From Halosimplex salinum (lineage in GTDB: Archaea > Halobacteriota > Halobacteria > Halobacteriales > Haloarculaceae), in the NCBI RefSeq assembly GCF_003730195.1, contig NZ_QWGG01000002.1, forward strand, positions 434,001 through 498,000: DNA of 64,000 bases. Reading direction: 5' to 3'. The notes beneath the pieces were generated by a model. The model did no database searches. It saw only the letters and a list, made by a program, of their open reading frames with translations, and had not been told where the DNA came from. Every line of letters begins with the position of its first letter. The stretch's first letter is position 1. Position numbers and translations under genes: made by a program. Below, piece after piece: positions 26,397 to 35,478 of the stretch.

Positions 26397-27674
26397 CTAC
26401 GAGAGTTTTTCGATGTTGTCGACGATGGCCTCGGCGTACTCGTCGGTGCCGAGCTTCTCGGCGTCGTCGAGCTGTCGTTCGAGGTCGTAGGTGACCTTGC
26501 CCGAGGAGATGGTCTCCTCGACGGCGTCGCGGACGAGGTCGGCGGCGTCCTTCCAGCCCATGTAGTCGAACATGAGGCGGCCGGAGAGGATCATCGCGGT
26601 CGGGTTGGCCATGTTCTGGCCGGCGCGCTTGGGCGCGGAGCCGTGGACCGGTTCCGCGAGCACTCGGGCGTCACCGAAGTTGGCGCCCGGCGCGATGCCG
26701 AGGCCGCCGATCTGTGCGCCGGCGGCGTCGGAGAGGTAGTCGCCGTTGAGGTTCGGCATGGCGAGCACGGAGAACTCGTCGGTGCGCAGCTGCATCCACT
26801 GGAGCATCGCGTCGGCGAGGCGGGACTCGACCATGACGGCCTCGTCCGGGATGTCGATCTCGTCCTGGGTCTCCCACAGGGAGTCGGGGGCGGCGAAGAC
26901 CTCCTCGTCGGGGTACTCCTCGTCGGCGACCTCCATGCCCCACTCGGTGAACTGCCCCTCGGTGAACTTCATGATGTTGCCCTTGCCGACCAGCGTGACC
27001 TTGTCGCGGTCGTGTTCGAGGGCGTAGTCGATGGCCTTGCGGACGAGGCGCTTGGAGCCGAACTCGGTGATCGGCTTGATGCCGATGCCGATCGGGCCGT
27101 CGTGCATCACGTCGTCGAAGCCCATCTCCTCCTCGACGAAGTCGCGGACCTGCTCGACTTCCTCGGTGCCCGCTTCCCACTCGATGCCGGCGTAGACGTC
27201 TTCCGTGTTCTCACGGAAGGTGACCATGTCCATCTCCTCGGGCGACTTCATCGGCGACGGGACGCCGTCGAGGTAGTAGGTCGGTCGGACGTTCGAGTAG
27301 AAGTCGAGCGTCTGCCGGAGAGCGACGTTCAGCGAGCGAAAGCCGGCGCCGACGGGCGTCGTCAGCGGGCCCTTGATGGCGACGCGGTGCTCGTCGATGG
27401 CGTTGACGGTGTCGTCGGGCAGGTTCTCGTCGTACTTCTCGCGGCCCGATTCGCCGGCGTAGACGCGCATCCAGGCGATCTCGCGGCCGGTCGCGTTCGC
27501 GGCGGCCTCGAGCACTTTCTGGGCGGCGGGGCCGACGTCCTTGCCGATGCCGTCCCCGTGGATGATGGGGACGATCGGATTCTCCGGGACGTCCAGCTCG
27601 TCGGCCTCCTCGTCGACCACTTCGATCGGCGTTCCATCTGCCGGAACCTCGACTCTGTCGTACTCGTAATCCAT
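26397..27674 (-). CDS. icd: Isocitrate dehydrogenase (NADP+-type)
   Basis: A 425-residue enzyme of the citric acid cycle that oxidatively decarboxylates isocitrate to 2-oxoglutarate. Landmarks are VPIIHGDGIGKDVGPA, the substrate loop SNVRPTYYLDGVPSP, FRENTEDVYAGIEW, and the C-terminal cofactor region (EPVHGSAPKRAGQNMANPTA). A TATA-like CTTTAGG lies about 27 bases upstream of ATG 27674. Cofactor choice is inferred from haloarchaeal family members. Confidence 0.95.
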   Translation of the reverse strand: MDYEYDRVEVPADGTPIEVVDEEADELDVPENPIVPIIHGDGIGKDVGPAAQKVLEAAANATGREIAWMRVYAGESGREKYDENLPDDTVNAIDEHRVAIKGPLTTPVGAGFRSLNVALRQTLDFYSNVRPTYYLDGVPSPMKSPEEMDMVTFRENTEDVYAGIEWEAGTEEVEQVRDFVEEEMGFDDVMHDGPIGIGIKPITEFGSKRLVRKAIDYALEHDRDKVTLVGKGNIMKFTEGQFTEWGMEVADEEYPDEEVFAAPDSLWETQDEIDIPDEAVMVESRLADAMLQWMQLRTDEFSVLAMPNLNGDYLSDAAGAQIGGLGIAPGANFGDARVLAEPVHGSAPKRAGQNMANPTAMILSGRLMFDYMGWKDAADLVRDAVEETISSGKVTYDLERQLDDAEKLGTDEYAEAIVDNIEKLS

Positions 27675-27833
27675 ACGCCGCCCTTCTTCGCTCGGGCCTA
27701 AAGGACTGCCGTTTTCCGCGAGCGTTGCGTTCCGGAACGAACGCGGCCGATCCCCGAATCTGTTCGGTATCGGTGAACGTCATTTCGACGATGCCCGAGG
27801 GGGGTGTCGACGATCCCCGCACACGGGGGAACA

Positions 27834-27840
27834 TTTATCA
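27834..27840 (+). promoter_or_regulatory. TATA-type promoter of the DUF1349-fused kinase
   Basis: TTTATCA about 40 bases before the GTG at 27880 implies a leader of roughly 15-20 bases. Confidence 0.4.
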
Positions 27841-27879
27841 ACGAGACTGGAAAACACGCGGCCTGTTAGGGGTGTCGAG

Positions 27880-30060
27880 GTGAGCAAGTTCCTCCAGGGG
27901 CCGTCGACGGTGCTGGTCGTCGTCGGGGACGAGTCGATGCGGGAGTCGATCACGACTGCTGTCGACCGCCGGTCGTTCCGGTCGCCGGTCACGGACGACC
28001 TGGTCCGTGCGGCCGCGGGGACAGACCACGAGCAGCCGGTCGATGCGGTCGCGGTAGCGGACTGTGAATCGGCGCTGGACCGACTCGAGAGCGACGAGAC
28101 GGTCGGCTGTGTCGTCGTCGACGACGCGCTCGCCGACCGGTCGGTCGTCGACTGTATCGAGGCGACGACCGAGCAGTACCCGGATCTGCCGGTGGTCGTC
28201 TACGCGGCCGACGGGGACGAGGCGGTCGCGAGCGCGACGACGCGCGCCGGAGCGTTCGCGTATCTCCCACAGCCGGCCGACGCGACCGCCGTCCCGGACC
28301 ACGGCGACCTCCTCGAGACCGTCGAGGAGGCGCTGTCGGTCCACGACCGGCGGTACCGGGCGGCGACACAGAGCGCGGTCCTCGACACGCTGTTCGCCGA
28401 GATACAGATCCCGATGTACGTGAAAGACGAGTCGGCCCGGCATCTGAAGTTCGCCGACGTGCACGGGGCGCCGGACCCCGAGGCGGCCATCGGGAGGACC
28501 GACTGGGAGCTGTACTCCTGGAACGACGAGTCGAAGGTCGAGGCGCTCGGCGACGACCGACTGGTCATCGACGAGGGGGAGTCGATCCGCGAGCGCGAGG
28601 AGCGCCACGGCCCGCCGGAGGCCGGACGCTGGCTCAAGACGACGAAGATCCCGTGGCGCGACGGCGACCACACGCGCGGACTCGTCGGCGTCTCGCAGGA
28701 CGTCACCGACGAGAAACGGAAGATCCGGGATCTGCGTGCACAGAACCGGCGCCTCGACGACTTCACGAGCTTCGTCGCTCACGACCTGCGCAACCCCCTC
28801 CACGTCGCGATGGCCTACCAGGAGTTCGCACGCGAGGGCGACGAGGCGGCCGCGGACCGGGTCAGCGACGCACTCGACCGGATGGAGGAACTGGTCGACA
28901 ACATGAGTGAACTCGCCGCGTCCGGCGGGACCGCGCCGGCGCCGGTCGGCGGCGTCCAGTTCCACTCGTTCCTGCAGGTCGTCTGGGACGAGGTCGCGCC
29001 GGCGACGGCGACGCTCGACATCGCGATGCCCCCGGAGACGACGCTGTACACCAACCGGCTCCAGCTCAAACCCCTCTTCGAGAACCTGTTCAAGAACAGC
29101 CTGGAGCACGGGTCGACGGACGGTCGGCCGCGCGCCGACGACGCGCACCGCTACGCCGGCGCCGACGTGACCGTCCGCGTCGGCATCACCGGCGACGGCT
29201 TCTTCGTCGAGGACGACGGGCCGGGGATCCCCGACGACGAGCGCGAGGACGTCCTCGAGGACGGCTACACGACCGCCGCGAGCGGCACCGGGACGGGGCT
29301 CGCTATCGTCTCGGAGATCGCCGACACGCACGGCTGGGACGTCCGGATCGTCGAGAGCGCCGAGGGCGGCGTCCCGGACGGAGACGGCGAGTCCGGGGCA
29401 CGGGAGAGCGACCGCTCTCCCGGCGCCCGCTTCGAGTTCGACAACGTCCTGCTGGTGACCGACCCCGAACCGATGTGCGGGTCGGGGTCGCGCCGCCCGC
29501 TCACGACCGGTGCCGACGTGGGTCGGGTGCTCAACGCCGGCGAGTCCTCCCACGACGAGTCGGTCGACACCTGGACGCTCACCGCGGCCGGCGACAACCT
29601 GCTCGGCCACACCAACGAGTTCCACTTCCGGTGGGCGTCTCTCCGGGGAGCCTGCCGGATCGAGGCGCGCCTCGTCGACTTCGACGCGCCCGCCGACCGG
29701 AGCAAGGCCGGCGTCATGATCCGGTCCGACGCCACGGAGACCGCCACCTTCGGCTACGTCGGCCGCACCGGCGACGGCCGCACGGAGGTGCTGTGGCGGA
29801 CCGACGACGGTGAGCCCACCCGCTCGCAACTGCTGGAGAGCGGCGACCGTAGTTTCGAGTGGTTCGCGCTGGAGCGGACCGGCGACCGCGTCACCGCCTT
29901 CGTCTCCGCCGACGGCGACGACTGGCACGCCATCGACCAGCGCTCGGTCGCGCTCACCGACCCCGTCTGCGTCGGCCTCGCGGCCTGTAGCATCCTGATC
30001 GGCGCCTACTGCGAGGCGACGTTCGACCGCGTCTCCGCGGTGGAACTGGACAGGGAGTGA
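27880..30060 (+). CDS. Sensor histidine kinase with receiver-like, PAS and C-terminal DUF1349-like domains
   Basis: A 726-residue soluble protein. Residues 1-140 resemble a receiver domain (CVVVDDALADR), but the usual conserved Lys is replaced (AFAYLPQP), so it is probably a pseudo-receiver. A PAS domain spans about 165-285. The kinase core has His301 (VAHDLRNPL), an N-box at 400-407, DDGPGI at 445-450 and a GTGTGL motif. After the kinase, residues about 535-725 form a beta-rich region (DTWTLTAAGDN, EARLVDF, SKAGVMIRSD, FEWFALERTGDRVTAFVSADGDDW) typical of DUF1349/laminin-G-like proteins. GTG 27880 is the best start. No membrane helix; monocistronic. Confidence 0.85.
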   Translation: MSKFLQGPSTVLVVVGDESMRESITTAVDRRSFRSPVTDDLVRAAAGTDHEQPVDAVAVADCESALDRLESDETVGCVVVDDALADRSVVDCIEATTEQYPDLPVVVYAADGDEAVASATTRAGAFAYLPQPADATAVPDHGDLLETVEEALSVHDRRYRAATQSAVLDTLFAEIQIPMYVKDESARHLKFADVHGAPDPEAAIGRTDWELYSWNDESKVEALGDDRLVIDEGESIREREERHGPPEAGRWLKTTKIPWRDGDHTRGLVGVSQDVTDEKRKIRDLRAQNRRLDDFTSFVAHDLRNPLHVAMAYQEFAREGDEAAADRVSDALDRMEELVDNMSELAASGGTAPAPVGGVQFHSFLQVVWDEVAPATATLDIAMPPETTLYTNRLQLKPLFENLFKNSLEHGSTDGRPRADDAHRYAGADVTVRVGITGDGFFVEDDGPGIPDDEREDVLEDGYTTAASGTGTGLAIVSEIADTHGWDVRIVESAEGGVPDGDGESGARESDRSPGARFEFDNVLLVTDPEPMCGSGSRRPLTTGADVGRVLNAGESSHDESVDTWTLTAAGDNLLGHTNEFHFRWASLRGACRIEARLVDFDAPADRSKAGVMIRSDATETATFGYVGRTGDGRTEVLWRTDDGEPTRSQLLESGDRSFEWFALERTGDRVTAFVSADGDDWHAIDQRSVALTDPVCVGLAACSILIGAYCEATFDRVSAVELDRE

Positions 30061-30139
30061 CATATCGCCGTCCGTCGTCGATCACGGCCCGCCGTCCCGG
30101 GACACCGAACTTATGCCGCCGGGCGCGGGAGGGTCGCGT

Positions 30140-31054
30140 ATGCAGGTTATCGCCCACGGTGGCGCGGGGTCGCCGCCCGACGAACCCGCCGACCGGCAGG
30201 CAGTGCTCGACGAGGCAGTCGCCAGCGGGGCCGAGCAGGCCGACCCGGTCTCGGCGGTGTGCGCCGCGGTCCGCGTCCTCGAAGTGGACCCGTCGTTCAA
30301 CGCGGGCGTCGGGAGCGCCGTCCAGAGCGACGGCCTCCCGCGGACCGACGCGGGCTTGATGACCGCCGACGGCGAGGTCGGCGCCGCGGGCGCGATGCCC
30401 GGCGTCTGTCACGCCGTCGACGTGGCCCACGCGGTCATGACCGAGACGCCCCACGTCATGCTCGCCGGCGAGCGCGCCGTCGCCTTCGCCGACGCCGTCG
30501 GCGTCGAGGCGGGCCTCGACCTCTGGACCGACCGCACCCGCGAGCAGTGGGGCGACGACGAACCGCCCACCGGCGACCCCGACGAGCACCTCCAGTGGGT
30601 CCGCGACCACTTCGCCAGCGACGAGGACGTCGACGGGAGCGGCGCGGCGGCCGAGAGAGCCGCGCCGGACCCCCACGACCACGACACCGTCGGCGCGGTC
30701 GCTCGAGACGGCGACGCCATCGCCGCGGCCACCTCCACCGGCGGGCGCTGGCGGGCGCTCGCGGGACGAGTCGGCGACGTGCCGCAGGTCGGCGCCGGCT
30801 TCTACGCCTCCGAGGCGGGCGGCGCGAGCGCGACGGGCGCGGGCGAGGAGATAGCTCGCGAGGGGGTCGCTCGGCGCGCCGTCGGCCTTCTGGAGCGGGG
30901 CGCCGACGCCGAGGCGGCCGCTCGCATCGCTATCGAGGAGTTCGGCGCGGCGGCCGAGGGCAACGCGGGCATCGTCGTGGTCGACGCGGACGGGACGGCC
31001 GGCGAGGCGTACAACAGTCCGGCGATGCAGACGGCGCGGTCGAGTGATGCTTAG
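30140..31054 (+). CDS. Plant-type L-asparaginase / isoaspartyl peptidase (Ntn hydrolase)
   Basis: About 304 residues of the self-cleaving N-terminal nucleophile family, which hydrolyses asparagine or beta-aspartyl peptides. HGGAGSPP at the N-terminus and VGAVARDGDAIAAATSTGGR around the cleavage site are family hallmarks. The predicted nucleophile is Thr183, preceded by Asp (HDHDTVGAV) rather than the more usual Gly. ATG 30140 fits a TATA-like CTTATGCC about 26 bases upstream. It overlaps the end of the convergent toxin gene by four bases. Confidence 0.9.
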   Translation: MQVIAHGGAGSPPDEPADRQAVLDEAVASGAEQADPVSAVCAAVRVLEVDPSFNAGVGSAVQSDGLPRTDAGLMTADGEVGAAGAMPGVCHAVDVAHAVMTETPHVMLAGERAVAFADAVGVEAGLDLWTDRTREQWGDDEPPTGDPDEHLQWVRDHFASDEDVDGSGAAAERAAPDPHDHDTVGAVARDGDAIAAATSTGGRWRALAGRVGDVPQVGAGFYASEAGGASATGAGEEIAREGVARRAVGLLERGADAEAAARIAIEEFGAAAEGNAGIVVVDADGTAGEAYNSPAMQTARSSDA

Positions 31055-31443
31055 AACGTCTCGACTGCGAGCCCATCGACCGTTTTGAAGTCCCCGTCGG
31101 ACGTGACCACGGGCTCGTTGAACTGTAGAGCCGTCGCGGCGACGAGCGCATCGCCGGGACCGAGTGTCGGTTTCTCGTCGCTGGTGAGGTGTTGCCCCTC
31201 CAGTACACCCGCGCGTCGGGCGATATTTTCGTCGATGTCGACTAGCGGTTTGTTCGCTACCAGTGCCTCGAACTTCCGTGCGTTCTGGTTCGAGTTCTCG
31301 CCGGCTCCGACGGCGACGTAGAGTTCTTGCAGAACGATAGCCGGCACACGCAACGGCACGTCTGCAGTTTCGAGTTCGAGAGCTTTCTCCTCGGCGTCGT
31401 CGTCCTCACCGAGTGCGATGAGAAAATCAGTATCGAGGATCAT
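31051..31443 (-). CDS. vapC: VapC-type PIN-domain toxin
   Basis: A 130-residue PIN-domain ribonuclease with the acidic metal site visible: Asp4, Glu40, Asp98 (GPGDALVAATAL) and Asp116. It overlaps the upstream antitoxin gene by four bases (ATGA), the standard VapBC layout. Likely role: tRNA or rRNA cleavage held in check by the antitoxin. Confidence 0.88.
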   Translation of the reverse strand: MILDTDFLIALGEDDDAEEKALELETADVPLRVPAIVLQELYVAVGAGENSNQNARKFEALVANKPLVDIDENIARRAGVLEGQHLTSDEKPTLGPGDALVAATALQFNEPVVTSDGDFKTVDGLAVETF

Positions 31444-31694
31444 TCGTCGCCGTCGGTTTCGACGCCGAGTCGCTCCAGCCGTTCCTCGGTGTCTTCGGTG
31501 CCCTCGCTCTCCGACTGTTCGATTAGCTCTCTGTGCCGGTCAGGATCGGCGGGTGACTCCCCATCGGCGAAGTCGAGGAGGGTCCACTCGTTTGTGAGCC
31601 GGTCGATAGCCTCCGAAAACGTCTCGTCGGCCCGCTTTCGACTCTTGATCCGCTCGTACACGTCGTCGTCGAGGCGGACTGTCTTCGTCCCCAT
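31440..31694 (-). CDS. vapB: VapB-type antitoxin
   Basis: An 84-residue protein starting MGTKTVRLDDDVYERIKSRK, a ribbon-helix-helix-like DNA-binding N-terminus common in haloarchaeal antitoxins, with a Glu/Asp-rich C-terminus that would wrap the toxin. It comes first in a two-gene operon with the PIN toxin. Start ATG 31694. Confidence 0.85.
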   Translation of the reverse strand: MGTKTVRLDDDVYERIKSRKRADETFSEAIDRLTNEWTLLDFADGESPADPDRHRELIEQSESEGTEDTEERLERLGVETDGDE

Positions 31695-31827
31695 GTGTAT
31701 ACGTCGTTTACAGACACGGAAAAACATTGGTCCGGGAGTGCGTTTGGCGTCTCTTGGACACTGGTCGGGGGCGACCACCGCCCCGCGACACAGAAACCCT
31801 TTGACCGCAGGGCGCAAACCGCCTGCC

Positions 31828-32724
31828 ATGAGCGACGTGGACCTGGAGTCCGAGCAGTACGAGAAGTGCCGAGAGGCCGGCGAGATACTCGCGGAGGTAC
31901 GCGACGAGGCCGCCGACCGCGTCGAGGTCGGCGCCAGCCACCTCGAACTCGCCGAGTGGGCGGAGGATCGCATCCGCGAACTCGGCGGCAAGCCCGCCTT
32001 CCCCGTCAACATCAGCATCGACGAGGAGGCCGCCCACGCCACCCCGAGCGTCGACGACGAGGAGACGTTCGGCGAGGAGATGATCAACCTGGACATCGGG
32101 GTCCACGTCGACGGCTGGCTCGCCGACACCGCCGTCACCGTCGACCTCTCGGGCAACTCCGAACTCGCGGAGGCCCCCGCCGAGGCGCTCGACGCCGCCA
32201 TCGACCTGATCGAACCCGGCGTCGAGACGGGCGAACTCGGCGCCGCCATCGAGGAGGTCATCGACGGCTACGGCTACAACCCGGTCGTCAACCTCACCGG
32301 GCACGGCCTGGGCCACTGGGAACAGCACACGACGCCGAACATCCCCAACAGGGCGGTCGCCCAGAGCGTCGAACTCGAAGCCGGCGACGTGGTCGCCATC
32401 GAACCGTTCGCCACCGACGGCGGCGGCAAGGTACAGGAAGGGAGCGACGAGGAGATCTGGGCGCTGGAACACGAGGGGTCGGTCCGCGACCGCAACGCGC
32501 GACAGGTGCTCGAACAGGTCACCGAGGAGTTCAAGACGCTCCCCTTCGCCACCCGCTGGGTCGACAACTCCCGCGCGTCGATGGCCCTGCGCCGCCTCCA
32601 GCGACAGGACGTCGTCCACGGCTATCCCGTTCTCAAGGAGGAGGACGGCTTCCTCGTCAGCCAGAAGGAACACACCGTGATCGTGACCGAGGACGGTGCG
32701 GAAGTGACGACTCGAAGCCGGTAG
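31828..32724 (+). CDS. map: Methionine aminopeptidase, type II
   Basis: A 298-residue metallopeptidase that removes the initiator Met from new proteins. The pita-bread fold signatures are NISIDEEAAHATP, INLDIGVHVDGWLADTAVTV with the metal-binding Asp residues, NLTGHGLGHWEQH with the metal His, and VVAIEPFAT with the Glu. ATG 31828 is the family start. Its last 81 bases are repeated downstream at 32817-32897. Confidence 0.95.
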   Translation: MSDVDLESEQYEKCREAGEILAEVRDEAADRVEVGASHLELAEWAEDRIRELGGKPAFPVNISIDEEAAHATPSVDDEETFGEEMINLDIGVHVDGWLADTAVTVDLSGNSELAEAPAEALDAAIDLIEPGVETGELGAAIEEVIDGYGYNPVVNLTGHGLGHWEQHTTPNIPNRAVAQSVELEAGDVVAIEPFATDGGGKVQEGSDEEIWALEHEGSVRDRNARQVLEQVTEEFKTLPFATRWVDNSRASMALRRLQRQDVVHGYPVLKEEDGFLVSQKEHTVIVTEDGAEVTTRSR

Positions 32725-32816
32725 ACGGTCGTCCGCGAGCGACCGCCTTTTTCGCCCACGTTTTTGCCGCGAGCGGTTCGCGCTCGCGCGAACCCGAGCG
32801 GGAAAAAGGTGGGAGC

Positions 32817-32897
32817 GACGGCTTCCTCGTCAGTCAGAAGGAACACACCGTGATCGTGACGGAGGACGGTGCGGAAGTGACGACCAGAAGTCGATAG
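32817..32897 (+). pseudogene. Duplicated 3' end of map (27 codons including stop)
   Basis: This 81-base stretch repeats the last 81 bases of map (32644-32724) with only six substitutions, all synonymous, ending in the same stop. There is no start or upstream part. It looks like the leftover tail of a second, diverged map allele. From 32725 to 33069 nothing else is coded; the rest is GC-rich simple intergenic DNA with repeated GCGAG/AGCG words. Confidence 0.85.
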
Positions 32898-33069
32898 CGA
32901 GACGCGAGCGTCTCGGAAACGCGAGCGGGAACGGCTGTGACCCGCGAGTAGCGCGGTCGACCGGAGGGAGGCCTCGGAGGCCGAACGGTGAGCGAAGCGA
33001 ACCGTGAGGAGTAGCGCGGTCCGTACGGAGTGGGGACCGCGGAAACGCGAGCGGTGAGTGCGCGGCCGC

Positions 33070-33765
33070 TCACTCCTTCCACTCGCCTTGCTTGTCGCGC
33101 TCGTAGAGTTCGCCCATCGCCTGTCGGTCGCGCGGCCGATACGCCACGAAGATCGCGGCGAGGAAGCAGACTGCGACGGCACCGATGACGACCGCGCCGG
33201 GTATGCCGACGATCGCGGCGGCGGCCAGGGGGCCCGAGTCCGACGCGAACACGGTGATGCGCGCGATCCACGCGGCGAGCAACACGAGCAGCAGGGGGAG
33301 GTAGATCCGGCGGAGACGCCGGGCGAACGCCTCGGGGAGCGGCGTCTTCAGGGCCGGTCTGCGCAGGTCTTTGCCGAGTTCCCGCTGCCAGTCGGCGTGT
33401 TCGATGCCCGAATCGGGGTCGACGGCCGCGGCGAAGACGTCCTCTTCCAGCAGGCGGACGCGCGAGCGCCACACGTCGTAGGTCAGGTACCGTCGGGTGT
33501 CCACCACGTGGAAGACCTCGACGGTCACCATCCCGATCAGCAGGAGGTAGTGGGGGTTGTCGGGGCTGGTGAACACGAACGTCAGCAGCGCCGCCATGAT
33601 CGTCACCGCCCAGTTCGTCGTCTGATCGAGTCGGCCGCGCCACGTGTTCGCGCGGTCCATCTCGCCGCGATACATGTGTCCGAGCAGGCTCGGCAGGTTC
33701 TCCTCGACGCGTTCGAGCAGGTCGCCGAGCGTCTCCGAGTCATCTGGATCGGGCTGGTCTGACAT
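33070..33765 (-). CDS. DUF2270 membrane protein
   Basis: A 231-residue protein with an acidic N-terminus (LGDLLERVEENLPSLLGHMYRGEMDRANTWRGRLD), two pairs of membrane helices (about 55-95 and 170-215) and a cytoplasmic middle region with VWRSRVRLLEEDVFA. This is the DUF2270 layout. ATG 33765 is the start. Function unknown. Confidence 0.82.
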   Translation of the reverse strand: MSDQPDPDDSETLGDLLERVEENLPSLLGHMYRGEMDRANTWRGRLDQTTNWAVTIMAALLTFVFTSPDNPHYLLLIGMVTVEVFHVVDTRRYLTYDVWRSRVRLLEEDVFAAAVDPDSGIEHADWQRELGKDLRRPALKTPLPEAFARRLRRIYLPLLLVLLAAWIARITVFASDSGPLAAAAIVGIPGAVVIGAVAVCFLAAIFVAYRPRDRQAMGELYERDKQGEWKE

Positions 33766-33918
33766 ACCTGTCCGTAGTCGCGGCGGACGGGTGGCCTTTG
33801 TTCCACAGGTACGTGCTGGATACGTCGGTGTGTCGGGAGCGACCGCCTCGGCGCAGTCGACTGACCTCGGCGGACGGACGCCGACGAACTGAAGACGGGG
33901 GCGACGCAACCGGTGGCC

Positions 33919-34326
33919 ATGGGAACGATCTTCGTCGCGTACGGCGGCGACGGCCGGGAGTCGGTGCTTGAGTTCGCCGCCGAGCGCGCACGCAAGACTG
34001 GCGACGAGCTGTACGTCTACCACGCGAAGGACGACGCCGCCGAGGAGACGGCGACGATCCGCGACGAGATCGACTCCGTCCTCGACCGGATCGCGCCCGA
34101 CGTGCCGACCAAAGTCACGGTGGAGACCGGCAAAGGGGAGTCCGACCAGACGAACGTCTCCGCGCAAAAGCGGCTCACCGACGCGATACTCGACAGCGAC
34201 CGCGAGTTCGCCTTCGTCGTCATGGGCAAAGTCGAACACGGCGCCGTCGAGAGCTTCGGACTGCCGAGCCTGACCGAGGCGGTCCTCGAGACACGCCACG
34301 TCCCCGTGGTGCTCGTCCCGGTCTGA
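33919..34326 (+). CDS. Universal stress protein (UspA) family protein
   Basis: About 135 residues with the Usp alpha/beta fold: MGTIFVAYGGDGRESVLEFA at the start and VVMGKVEHGAVESFGLPSLTEAVLETRHVPVVLVPV at the end. The classical ATP-binding G-2x-G-9x-G(S/T) motif is not clear, so it may be a non-ATP-binding type. A GTG two codons earlier (33913) is an alternative start. Confidence 0.82.
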   Translation: MGTIFVAYGGDGRESVLEFAAERARKTGDELYVYHAKDDAAEETATIRDEIDSVLDRIAPDVPTKVTVETGKGESDQTNVSAQKRLTDAILDSDREFAFVVMGKVEHGAVESFGLPSLTEAVLETRHVPVVLVPV

Positions 34327-34363
34327 ATCGGTCTGGTCTGAACCGGTCCGGTCTGAATCGTCC
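34320..34363. repeat. 15-bp tandem repeat across the Usp stop codon
   Basis: Three near-identical units of GGTCTGAATCGGTCT; the first contains the TGA stop of the Usp gene. Differences are single C/T changes. Confidence 0.7.
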
Positions 34364-34473
34364 ATCTCTGGCAGTACTGCGGGCCGGACGCGGGTCCTCC
34401 CTCACCTGTCAGCCGTGAAACTCTGTGAACCGGTTTCTGCGGCTTTATCGGGGATGAGTCCGTACGACCGGAC

Positions 34474-35343
34474 ATGTCACGCGTGCTCGTCACCGGCGGA
34501 CTCGGTGGCTCGGGCCGATGGATCGTGGACCGACTCGCCGAGGACGGCCACCGCGTCATGTGCGTCGACCAGCGCTTCGCGGAGAGCGAGCGCGGGAACG
34601 TCGACGTGCGCGTCGCCGACCTGACCGACCGCGGCGACGTGTTCGACCTGGTTGGAGCGTTCGACCCCGACGCGGTCGTCCACTGGGGCGCTATCCCGGA
34701 CCCGCTGGACCACCCCGGCGGCGAGGTGTTCGAGAACAATATCGTCTCGACGTACAACGTCCTCGAAGCGGCGGGTCGCGCCGACGCCCGCGTCGTCTGG
34801 GCCTCCTCCGAGAGCGCGCTGGGCTTCCCGTTCGCCGCGGAGACGCCCGCACCGGACTACCTGCCCATCGACGAGGAGCACCCGCTCCGTCCAGAGGACC
34901 CCTACGGCGTCTCGAAGGAGGCCGGCGAGGCGCTCGCGCGGGCGACCGCCCGCCGGCACGACGTGCCCGTCGTCTCGATCCGGCCGTCGTGGATCCAGTA
35001 CCCCGGCGAGTACGTCTGTACCGGCAACGAGCCCCCCGAAGAGGGCGTCGGCAACTTCTGGAGCTACATCGACGTGCGGGACATCGCCTCCATGGTCGCC
35101 GCGGCGCTGGAGGCGGACGTCGAGGGTCACGAGGCCGTCTTCGCGGTCGCCGACGAGAACTACGCCGGCCGCGACACCGCCGACCTGTTCGAGGCGTTCT
35201 TCGGCGCGGTGCCGGAGCCCTGCGAAATCGCAGGCGAGGAATCGTCTATCTCGAACGCGAAAGCCGCCGACCTGCTCGACTGGACGCCCGAGCACATCTG
35301 GCGAGAGGCCGCCGACGAAGACGTGGACGGACCGACGGTCTGA
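34474..35343 (+). CDS. NAD-dependent epimerase/dehydratase (extended SDR)
   Basis: A 289-residue Rossmann enzyme with GGLGGSGRWIVD (GxxGxxG) at the N-terminus, HWGAIPDP after strand 4, and the catalytic YGVSK. It resembles uronate/sugar dehydrogenase-like SDRs, acting on a sugar or nucleotide-sugar. A GH97 glycosidase gene follows on the same strand after 135 bases, consistent with carbohydrate use. The exact reaction is not known. Confidence 0.85.
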   Translation: MSRVLVTGGLGGSGRWIVDRLAEDGHRVMCVDQRFAESERGNVDVRVADLTDRGDVFDLVGAFDPDAVVHWGAIPDPLDHPGGEVFENNIVSTYNVLEAAGRADARVVWASSESALGFPFAAETPAPDYLPIDEEHPLRPEDPYGVSKEAGEALARATARRHDVPVVSIRPSWIQYPGEYVCTGNEPPEEGVGNFWSYIDVRDIASMVAAALEADVEGHEAVFAVADENYAGRDTADLFEAFFGAVPEPCEIAGEESSISNAKAADLLDWTPEHIWREAADEDVDGPTV

Positions 35344-35376
35344 GGCCGCTGGCTGGTGGGAGTTCGCCCCGGGCCG

Positions 35377-35428
35377 CCACTCCGACTGCCCCGGGGCTCC
35401 ACCCACTCCGACTGCCCGGGGGCTCCAC
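35377..35428. repeat. Two-copy 26-bp tandem repeat
   Basis: Two adjacent 26-base copies starting CCACTCCGACTGCCC, with a decayed third copy (ACTTCGGTACCC), fill most of the gap between the SDR and GH97 genes. Confidence 0.65.
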
Positions 35429-35478
35429 CCACTTCGGTACCCGGCAACTTTTTGCGACGCCCGGTCGCCGAGAGAGAC

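Noticed and set aside
31327-31827. N-terminal extension of map over the antitoxin region
   Set aside because: It overlaps the vapBC genes on the other strand. The normal family start is at 31828.
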